Shown here piece by piece: positions 1-5,084 of a stretch of 6,103 nt of DNA (position 1 is the first letter of the stretch; each line of letters begins with the position of its first letter). The notes under the pieces are model-generated. The model worked only from the letters and a program-made list of their open reading frames with translations. It had not been told where the DNA came from and ran no database searches. The translations under genes were made by a program, and so were the position numbers. The stretch lies in assembly GCA_045402695.1 (NCBI GenBank), contig JAWPNA010000265.1, forward strand, positions 1 through 6,103. The letters run 5' to 3'. The stretch comes from JAWPNA01 sp045402695 (GTDB lineage Bacteria; Acidobacteriota; Polarisedimenticolia; JACPZX01; DASXTC01).

Positions 1-847
1 CGAGCGGCATCGCCTCCTGGTGCGAGGGAAGCGCGAAGATGTCGACAGCGGCGTAGAACTCCTCCATGCTTTCGACTGGTCCGAGGAGCCTGAGCGGGAC
101 GGCGAGCCGCTCGCCGCGTCTGAGCAGCTCTGCCGCGAGGCTCCCCTCTCCCGCGATCGCCAGCGCGATGCCGCTCTTTGCCATCTCTCCGAGGAAGACC
201 GCCGCCTCGACGAGATCGAGGACCCCCTTCTTGGCCTCCAGCGCCCCCGCGTAGCCGACGATTGTGCAGGGTCCCGCCGGCAGCCCCAGCCGCTCCCGCG
301 CGATCTGCTTGGGCGGGAGGGCCGTGTATCCCTCCACTCCGTTCGGGATGACGCGCAGCAGGCCGCCTGGGACGCCGAACTCCTCCCGCAGGAACCGGGC
401 GTCCGCTTCGCAGACCGCGATCACGGCCGAGAGGCCGCGGCCGGCCATCCTCTTGGCCGCTCGGCTGTAGAAGCGGCGCAGCGGGTACCATGTCGGCGCG
501 TGCTCGGTGGTCACGAGACGGGAGCTGGCGCCCCTTTGCGCGGCCACCAGCGCGGGCAGCGCCTCCACGGGCGACGACAGGTGCAAATGGAAGATGTCGG
601 GCTTCTCGCGCGCGACGACCTTGGCAAGCGCCATCATGCCGTGCAGGTCGGTCTTGCCCTTCACGGTCAGGCGCGTGACCGATGCGCCGGCGGCGACACA
701 GGCGAGCGCCGCCTGGTCCGCCCCCGCGGCCGGCGACAGCAGGACGCGCAGCTCGTGCCCCGCCATGGCCAGCCCTCGCGTCAGGATGGCCACGTGCGAC
801 AACAGCCCGCCCGGGACATCGGCCCCGGCGTACTGCATCACCTTCAT
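1..847 (-). CDS. Glycosyltransferase family 4 (GT-B fold), C-terminus cut by window edge
   Basis: Reading leftward from the ATG at 847, an uninterrupted frame of 282 codons runs off the left edge, so the C-terminal part is missing. It is predicted to be a cytoplasmic or membrane-associated retaining glycosyltransferase that moves a sugar from a nucleotide-sugar donor to a glycan acceptor. Visible features: N-terminal acceptor domain starting MKVMQYAGADVPGG, a glycine loop followed by SHV (residues 13-19); HLHLSSP near 88-93; TTEHAP near 113-118; the interdomain motif RVIPNGVE at 166-172; the donor-domain start GYAGALEAKKGVLDLVEA (198-215, the usual KG segment); AGEGSL near 232-237; and LPSHQEAMPL at the edge, where E278 would be the first Glu of the E-x7-E donor motif. 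Complete relatives are about 360-400 residues, so roughly 80-110 are missing. The start is supported by GGGAG at 854-858 with a 6-base spacer. It lies 19 bases after the stop of the preceding glycosyltransferase gene, as the fourth gene of the leftward operon. Fold and class are secure; donor and acceptor cannot be read from sequence. Confidence 0.93.
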   Translation of the reverse strand, partial: MKVMQYAGADVPGGLLSHVAILTRGLAMAGHELRVLLSPAAGADQAALACVAAGASVTRLTVKGKTDLHGMMALAKVVAREKPDIFHLHLSSPVEALPALVAAQRGASSRLVTTEHAPTWYPLRRFYSRAAKRMAGRGLSAVIAVCEADARFLREEFGVPGGLLRVIPNGVEGYTALPPKQIARERLGLPAGPCTIVGYAGALEAKKGVLDLVEAAVFLGEMAKSGIALAIAGEGSLAAELLRRGERLAVPLRLLGPVESMEEFYAAVDIFALPSHQEAMPL

Positions 848-853
848 GCGCAA

Positions 854-858
854 CTCCC
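854..858 (-). promoter_or_regulatory. Ribosome binding site of the family 4 glycosyltransferase
   Basis: GGGAG on the minus strand, 6 bases before the ATG at 847, within the 19-base gap after the preceding stop codon at 867-869. It fixes the start of the edge-truncated gene. Confidence 0.65.
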
Positions 859-866
859 GACCGTTC

Positions 867-1826
867 TCAAGAGGAGGCTGGCCCCATCCGTCCTCCGATC
901 ATCGAGGCCGCGAGGTAGACCAACGGCTTGACGGAGGAGCGCCTGAGCCTCCACGCCTGCTTCAGGATGCGCCGCGCCTCCACACCGCGCCCTTCCTTCC
1001 AGAGCCAGTACCCCGCCTCTTCGTTCAGGCGGTACAGGGTCGATCGGCATCGCTCAGGATCGGATGACGCGAGCCAGGCGTGGTCCCGGATCTGTTCCTC
1101 GAAGATCGCGATGTCCTCCAGGCGCAGGTCGGCCATCCTCTCGGTGGCGCGTCCCGCGACGATCCTGTAGCGAGTCAGCGGCTCCTCGATGAAGGCCACG
1201 CCCCCTTCTCCGCACGCGGCCGCCACTCTCAGCCAGAGATCCCAGTCCTCGCTCAGCGTGTACCTCGGGTCGAACGGGCCCGCCCCCGCAAGCGGAGGCA
1301 GGCAGGACCTGCGCACCATCACCGCCGACATCGGGATGTAGTTCCAGTGGACCAGGTTCTCGTACGCCTTCGCCAGGAAAGAACGCGGGTCGGGCAGCAC
1401 GGGGAAGATCTCGCCCGCCGGGGCGCCATCTTCTCCCGGCTCTCCTCTGATGACGCGCGCCTGCGTGAAGACAAGACCCACGCGGGGATCAGCGTCGAGA
1501 ACCTCCGCCTGGCGGCGGAGCTTGCCGGGCTCCCAGAGGTCGTCGTGATCGATAAAGGCGATATAGGCGCCGCTGGAGGCCCGCACTCCCTCGTTGCGCG
1601 CCGAGGAGACGCCGCGACGCGGCCCCGTGATGATGGTCACATTGGAGCTGACCGCTGCCGCGACGCCGGCCGTGCCGTCGCTCGATCCGTCGTCCACCAC
1701 GATCACCTCCATGCCCGCGACGCCCTGCGCCAGGACGGAGTCGAGCGTGGGCCTGATGAACCGCGCCGCGTTGTATGCGGGGATGATCACGCTGACGTCG
1801 GCCCGGCCCGCAGTGTGTCGGCTCAC
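867..1826 (-). CDS. Glycosyltransferase family 2 (GT-A fold), GTG start
   Basis: Predicted inverting glycosyltransferase of 319 residues acting in the cytoplasm on a glycan intermediate. Motifs: SVIIPAYNAARF at 12-23, the nucleotide-binding VDDGSSDGT at 44-52, the DxD-type metal site DHDD at 93-96, and the acceptor/catalytic segment SEDWDLWLR at 192-200. A helical tail follows (about 262-312) with EGRGVEARR at 278-286. The start is the GTG at 1826-1824: its first two bases after G overlap the TGA of the upstream gene (GTGA, 4 bases shared), GGAGG sits 5 bases upstream, and the family's conserved beta strand begins at residue 11. An in-frame ATG at 2006 would add 60 residues lying wholly over the upstream gene and unlike a glycosyltransferase, so it is rejected. 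It resembles its upstream neighbour along its length, suggesting ancestral duplication. Sugar specificity is unknown. Confidence 0.93.
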   Translation of the reverse strand: MSRHTAGRADVSVIIPAYNAARFIRPTLDSVLAQGVAGMEVIVVDDGSSDGTAGVAAAVSSNVTIITGPRRGVSSARNEGVRASSGAYIAFIDHDDLWEPGKLRRQAEVLDADPRVGLVFTQARVIRGEPGEDGAPAGEIFPVLPDPRSFLAKAYENLVHWNYIPMSAVMVRRSCLPPLAGAGPFDPRYTLSEDWDLWLRVAAACGEGGVAFIEEPLTRYRIVAGRATERMADLRLEDIAIFEEQIRDHAWLASSDPERCRSTLYRLNEEAGYWLWKEGRGVEARRILKQAWRLRRSSVKPLVYLAASMIGGRMGPASS

Positions 1827-2773
1827 CCCGTCCTCCCCGGTCCGGCCGCCGCGCCGCGCCGCGCTCCCACCAGCGAGGCGACGTAGAAGAAATAGGAGCG
1901 TGGGGAAAACGGGCTGACGCCGATCGCCGAAGCCAGGTGCCGCCGCGCCTCGCGCGATTGGCCTTCTCTCAGCAGCGAGCAGCCTTCCTGGAACAGGTGG
2001 TTCCACTTCTTGCGGGCATAGTCGGCGATCAGCCGCCGCCGCATGTGAGGCTCTCGTTCGATGCAGGTCTCGAGATACCGCCCCCAGATCTCCACCACGG
2101 CACGCGCCAGGAGCCGGTGGTTGCTGGTGGTGTTGGACCCGTGGAAGCGCCTCCTCACCAGCGGCCGGTTGACCACCGCGAACGGGAACGCCAGCGCGAG
2201 GCGGAACCAGAGGTCGGTGTCCTGGCCGATCCGCAGCGACTCGTCAAACGTGCCGGTCGCGCGCAGACAGGAGCGTCGCAGGATCACCGTCGGCGTGGAG
2301 ATCATGTCGCACAGGAAGATGGAGGAGACCGCGCACGCCCCATCGAAGCCGCGCTGCGCGAAGTAGGTGGGACCCTCGCGCGAGGCGCCGGGACGGGACG
2401 GGCCGTTCCCGTCCCTGAAGGAGACCATGTCGGAAAAAACCAGGCCGAGTCCGGGGTCGTTCTCCAGGACCGGAAGCTGGAGGCTCGATTTCTCCTCGAC
2501 CCAGATGTCGTCGGCGTCGAGGAACGCCACCAGGCCTCCGGTGGTCGCCGCGAGCCCCACATTGCGCGCGCGTCCCGAGCCGGATTGCGGCTGGCTCAGC
2601 ACGCGCACGCCGTGGCCGTACCGGCGCGCGACCTCGGCCGTGTCGTCGCTGGAGCCGTCGTCCACCACCACGACCTCGGGATCGTCGAGCCCCTGCTCGA
2701 ACACCGAGTCGAGCGCTTCCACCAGAAAACGGCCGGCATTGTGTGCGGGGACGATGACGCTGATCCGATCCAT
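1823..2773 (-). CDS. Glycosyltransferase family 2 (GT-A fold)
   Basis: Predicted inverting glycosyltransferase of 316 residues, probably adding one sugar to a lipid-linked or growing polysaccharide at the cytoplasmic face. Motifs: SVIVPAHNAGRF at 5-16, VDDGSSDDT at 37-45, the SGSGRARNVGL segment at 64-74 typical of the family, the metal-binding DADD at 86-89, and GQDTDLWFRL at 183-192 supplying the likely catalytic acid/base. After the catalytic domain comes an Arg-rich helical stretch (about 240-260) and a tail with EGQSREARR at 270-278 and YVASLVG at 297-303, matching the tail of the next gene. The ATG at 2773 shares its A with the stop of the methyltransferase gene (TGATG). An AGAGGGGG ribosome binding site lies about 8 bases upstream, inside the end of that gene. 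There is no membrane segment strong enough to call. Donor and acceptor are unknown. Confidence 0.94.
   Translation of the reverse strand: MDRISVIVPAHNAGRFLVEALDSVFEQGLDDPEVVVVDDGSSDDTAEVARRYGHGVRVLSQPQSGSGRARNVGLAATTGGLVAFLDADDIWVEEKSSLQLPVLENDPGLGLVFSDMVSFRDGNGPSRPGASREGPTYFAQRGFDGACAVSSIFLCDMISTPTVILRRSCLRATGTFDESLRIGQDTDLWFRLALAFPFAVVNRPLVRRRFHGSNTTSNHRLLARAVVEIWGRYLETCIEREPHMRRRLIADYARKKWNHLFQEGCSLLREGQSREARRHLASAIGVSPFSPRSYFFYVASLVGARRGAAAGPGRTG
1832..1836 (-). promoter_or_regulatory. Ribosome binding site deciding a GTG start
   Basis: GGAGG on the minus strand, 5 bases before the GTG at 1826 and inside the last codons of the upstream glycosyltransferase gene. Together with the GTGA overlap it selects this start over the longer in-frame ATG at 2006. 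Confidence 0.75.
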
Positions 2774-3762
2774 CAGGCAGGCCCCCTCTTGGAAGGAAGC
2801 GAGCCCGCGGGGTGATTGACCGCGCGCAGGAACATCACCGTGCCTCGGGTGATGCCCGACTCCACGAAAAGCTCGGAGCCCACCAGTGCGGCCAGATCAT
2901 CCTGACCGAACGGATGGGTCTTGGTGTCCTCGTCGCGCAGGACAGCACGGGGCATGCTGCCAATGCTGCCCAGAATGCGGGCCTTGAGGCGCCCCGCCGC
3001 AACGCGCATCCTCACGTGCATCTTCAGGCGCGGCGGCGAAGGCGGCTGTTCGAGGCGCACCCCTTGAAGGATTGCCAGGACGCCGCCCGGCCTCAAGACC
3101 CGGCGCGCCTCGCGGATCACCTGGCGCGGATCCAGGCAGTGGTCCAGCGTTTCGCACAGGAGCACCGCTCCGAACGCCGCGTCGGCCAAGGGCAGCCTCT
3201 CCCCCACACCTCGCAGGAGGACCGCCGCGGTGGCCTGCCGATCGTCCCCCGCGGATGTCGGGGCGCCTGCCGGCATCGGGTCGAGACCCCAGTACCGGCG
3301 CCGCGGGAGGTAGCGCCTCAGCGCGCCGCTGCCGCACCCGATCTCGAGGACCGGCCCCGGCTCGGGGACCCGCGCGAACTTGAAGAACTCCGTCGCCAGA
3401 TCCTCGGCCACCTTCCGCCTCTGCCCCGCTGCGGCGCTGCCGTCCCAGGTCGCGCGCCGCCATTCGGCCAGCAGGTCGAGCTTCTCACGCCACCGCGCCC
3501 ACTCGGGCCCTGGCGCCCCCCCAGACCAGGGGAGCAGATCGGGCACCCCCTCGCGCACGTCGAAGGCCGCCAGGCACCGGTCGCAGACCAGCAACCCCTC
3601 GCCTTCGCCGAGAGATCCGCCGCAGCGAGGGCAAGCCATGAGCGCCACATCGGATGCAGCGAGCGACATCAGGGCTCCCGAGGATCCCAAGGGCTCAGAC
3701 TCCAGGTGGCGGCGGCAAAGCCACGGCAAGATCACGCGGGCGGCCCGCCTGTTGAACCACAT
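2773..3762 (-). CDS. Trm112-like zinc-ribbon plus class I SAM-dependent methyltransferase
   Basis: Up to 329 residues. A four-cysteine zinc ribbon (CPRCGG at 44-49, CDRC at 60-63) is followed by FDVREGVPDLLP (67-78), the usual Trm112-like signature. A Rossmann methyltransferase domain of the Methyltransf_11 type follows: motif I VLEIGCGSG at 138-146 binds S-adenosylmethionine, acidic D161 ends the second strand (YWGLDP), RLPLADAAFGAVLLCETLDH at 189-208 covers the next motifs, and VLRPGGVLAIL at 222-232 is the post-III loop. Such two-domain proteins are frequent in polysaccharide loci, where they may methylate sugars, but the substrate is inferred. It is first in the leftward operon. The start is uncertain. 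The ATG at 3762 has no visible ribosome binding site, but 27 of the first 31 codons end in G or C. The ATG at 3669 (residue 32) has GGGAG 5 bases upstream, and the ATG at 3639 (residue 42) lies two residues before the first Cys. The longest start is given; 3669 is a serious alternative. Confidence 0.92.
   Translation of the reverse strand: MWFNRRAARVILPWLCRRHLESEPLGSSGALMSLAASDVALMACPRCGGSLGEGEGLLVCDRCLAAFDVREGVPDLLPWSGGAPGPEWARWREKLDLLAEWRRATWDGSAAAGQRRKVAEDLATEFFKFARVPEPGPVLEIGCGSGALRRYLPRRRYWGLDPMPAGAPTSAGDDRQATAAVLLRGVGERLPLADAAFGAVLLCETLDHCLDPRQVIREARRVLRPGGVLAILQGVRLEQPPSPPRLKMHVRMRVAAGRLKARILGSIGSMPRAVLRDEDTKTHPFGQDDLAALVGSELFVESGITRGTVMFLRAVNHPAGSLPSKRGPA
3675..3679 (-). promoter_or_regulatory. 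Candidate ribosome binding site for an internal methyltransferase start
   Basis: GGGAG on the minus strand, 5 bases before the ATG at 3669. No comparable site precedes the ATG at 3762. If this one is used, the protein loses 31 residues that are not part of the zinc ribbon or the methyltransferase domain, and the intergenic region grows to nearly 200 bases. Confidence 0.4.
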
Positions 3763-3771
3763 TAATATGTG
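3758..3771. repeat. Short inverted repeat, possible operator
   Basis: CACAT-TAAT-ATGTG: perfect 5-base arms around a 4-base A/T spacer, in a conspicuously A/T-rich patch of a G+C-rich window. It covers the 3762 ATG of the methyltransferase gene and lies downstream of the candidate leftward start point, where a bound regulator could block that operon. The arms are short enough to arise by chance. Confidence 0.3.
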
Positions 3772-3806
3772 TGGGCCAGGGCCGGGCTAACTCCAACAGC
3801 CACAGT

Positions 3807-3835
3807 ACCATGTGCCCCGTGACGGAGGTTGTCAA
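3807..3835 (-). promoter_or_regulatory. Candidate sigma70-like promoter of the leftward operon
   Basis: On the minus strand, TTGACA (3835-3830, a perfect -35 consensus) is separated by 17 bases from CATGGT (3812-3807, 3 of 6 matches to TATAAT). Transcription would start near 3800, giving a leader of about 38 bases to the ATG at 3762 or about 130 to the ATG at 3669. The -35 box and spacing are good but the -10 is weak, and the host's sigma preferences are unknown. Confidence 0.35.
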
Positions 3836-3857
3836 GGCCGGCCATGGGATGCATACT
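3829..3857 (+). promoter_or_regulatory. Candidate sigma70-like promoter of the rightward operon
   Basis: TTGTCA (3829-3834, 5 of 6 matches to the -35 consensus), a 17-base spacer, then CATACT (3852-3857, 4 of 6 matches to TATAAT). Transcription would start near 3864, only a few bases before the ATG at 3867, giving an almost leaderless message and explaining the lack of a convincing ribosome binding site there. The -35 box lies on nearly the same bases as the opposing promoter's -35. Confidence 0.35.
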
Positions 3858-3866
3858 CGCCCGCGC

Positions 3867-5084
3867 ATGAGATCCGCCGACACCACGGGTGACACGCGAG
3901 CCGGGAGAGACGCGCCCGCCGCCGCCTCCCGCTTGCCACGGTTGGCCGCCAACTTTGGTCTGGCGGTGGCGAGCACAGCCCTGTTTCTTGGGCTGCTCGA
4001 GGGAGGCGCGCGCGTCTATGATCGGTTCAGAAACGGCGCGCCGCTGGCGCTGCCCGATCCGATGGAGACATTGTACCGGCCTCACCCCTACCTGCCGATC
4101 GCCCTGCGCCCCTCCAGCGACTACAGGGACGGCGACACCTCGGGGCACATCAACGCGCTGGGGCTGCGCGGCTCCGAGCGGAGCATCTCGAAGCCCGTGG
4201 GAGTCTTCCGGATCGTCTGCGTCGGCGGCTCCACCACCTTCGGCGCGGGGATCCTGGGAGACGAGAACACCTATCCCGCCCGGCTCGAAGCGCTCCTGTC
4301 CGCGGCGAGGCCCGACCTCGCCATCGAGGTGCTGAACGCGGGAGTGCCCGGCTACACGACGGCCGAGAACATCATCTACCTGAGTCTGCGCCTTCTGGAT
4401 CTTCAGCCCGACCTCGTGGTCTTCTACGAGGGGTACAACGACTTCAAGCCGAACCGGTACCCGGGATTCCAGTCCGACTACTCGCACTGGAGGGATCGAT
4501 CCGTCGCGCCGGCGCGAACCTGGCTGGAGCTGCATTCGCGCCTCTACACGAAGATGCGCTCGCTGGGGGACCGGTATGTCAGGGACGCCTCGGCCGGGAT
4601 GCGCGATCCGCGGACGGGCGGGCGGATGCGCCGGTACGACACGGTGGCCGACGTAGGGCTCGCGACCTTTCGTCGCAATCTGAAGACGATGATCGCAGCG
4701 GCGCGCTCGGCCGGTTCCCAGGCCGCGGTGGCCACCTACGCGCATCCGTGCACGGATGAAAACCTGCGCGACCACCCCGATCTGCTCAGGTACCTCCCGG
4801 AGTACCTGCCCAATCTGACCTTCGAGGGAGCGCGTGACGCGTTCGGCAAGTACAACGAAGCGACGCGCGAGGTGGCGCGTGACGAGAGGATCCCGCTGAT
4901 CGATGCGGCCGTCGCCATCCCTCCCGATCCTGGTCTCTTCGTCGATCATGTCCATTTCAACGCCGCGGGGGCCGATCGGTTCGCGCGATTGGTGGCCGCT
5001 GTCGTCGCCGGTACGCTGCCCGCCCCCGCTCCGCGGGCCGCCACGGATCATCCATACGCCCGCCGTCGGACCGGACGAGGATGA
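3867..5084 (+). CDS. Membrane-anchored SGNH/GDSL-family hydrolase
   Basis: Predicted esterase, deacylase or acyltransferase of 405 residues. A short Arg-containing N-terminus precedes one hydrophobic segment (about 28-48, with AVASTALFLGLLEGG), an uncleaved anchor or signal that would place the catalytic domain outside the inner membrane. SGNH blocks appear in order: block I VCVGGSTTFGAG (117-128) with nucleophile S122, in a GGS rather than GDS setting; block II NAGVPGYTT (157-165) with its oxyanion-hole Gly; block III YEGYNDF (187-193) with N191; and block V DHVHFNAAG (360-368) with D360 and H363. The domain is longer than a minimal SGNH fold, with an insert of about 200-330. Its place beside glycosyltransferases suggests it adds or removes acyl groups on the glycan; this is inferred. 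The ATG at 3867 is chosen because earlier in-frame ATGs (3771, 3810, 3849) precede the candidate transcription start and 3771 would leave 8 bases to the divergent gene. The stop overlaps the next start (ATGA). Confidence 0.9.
   Translation: MRSADTTGDTRAGRDAPAAASRLPRLAANFGLAVASTALFLGLLEGGARVYDRFRNGAPLALPDPMETLYRPHPYLPIALRPSSDYRDGDTSGHINALGLRGSERSISKPVGVFRIVCVGGSTTFGAGILGDENTYPARLEALLSAARPDLAIEVLNAGVPGYTTAENIIYLSLRLLDLQPDLVVFYEGYNDFKPNRYPGFQSDYSHWRDRSVAPARTWLELHSRLYTKMRSLGDRYVRDASAGMRDPRTGGRMRRYDTVADVGLATFRRNLKTMIAAARSAGSQAAVATYAHPCTDENLRDHPDLLRYLPEYLPNLTFEGARDAFGKYNEATREVARDERIPLIDAAVAIPPDPGLFVDHVHFNAAGADRFARLVAAVVAGTLPAPAPRAATDHPYARRRTGRG

Noticed and set aside
20..931. Rightward open frame (303 codons) opposite the family 4 glycosyltransferase
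   Set aside because: It has low-complexity Arg/Ala/Gln composition and no motifs, while the minus strand encodes an uninterrupted GT4 protein. It also crosses the boundary between two real genes.
1827..2006. 60-residue N-terminal extension of the second family 2 glycosyltransferase from the ATG at 2006
   Set aside because: It lies entirely over the upstream gene in another frame, lacks family similarity, and the GTG at 1826 has a strong ribosome binding site and a GTGA coupling overlap.
1937..3765. Two long rightward frames (1937-2815 and 2812-3765) opposite the first family 2 glycosyltransferase and the methyltransferase
   Set aside because: Both are mirror shadows of well-supported minus-strand genes, with Arg/His/Gln-rich products and no recognisable domain. 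Their end-to-start overlap simply mirrors the real gene boundary.
3836..3843. GGCCGGCC palindrome in the intergenic region
   Set aside because: An 8-base all-G/C palindrome is expected by chance in such G+C-rich sequence, and nothing links it to a regulator.
3771..3866. 32-residue N-terminal extension of the SGNH hydrolase from the ATG at 3771
   Set aside because: It would leave only 8 bases to the divergent methyltransferase start, has no ribosome binding site, and contains no signal or domain. The hydrophobic anchor sits naturally after the 3867 start.
3762..5051. Long leftward open frame (429 codons) opposite the SGNH hydrolase gene
   Set aside because: It is the antisense shadow of a gene with intact catalytic motifs. 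Its product is rich in Arg, Gly and Val with no domain signature, as expected in G+C-rich DNA.
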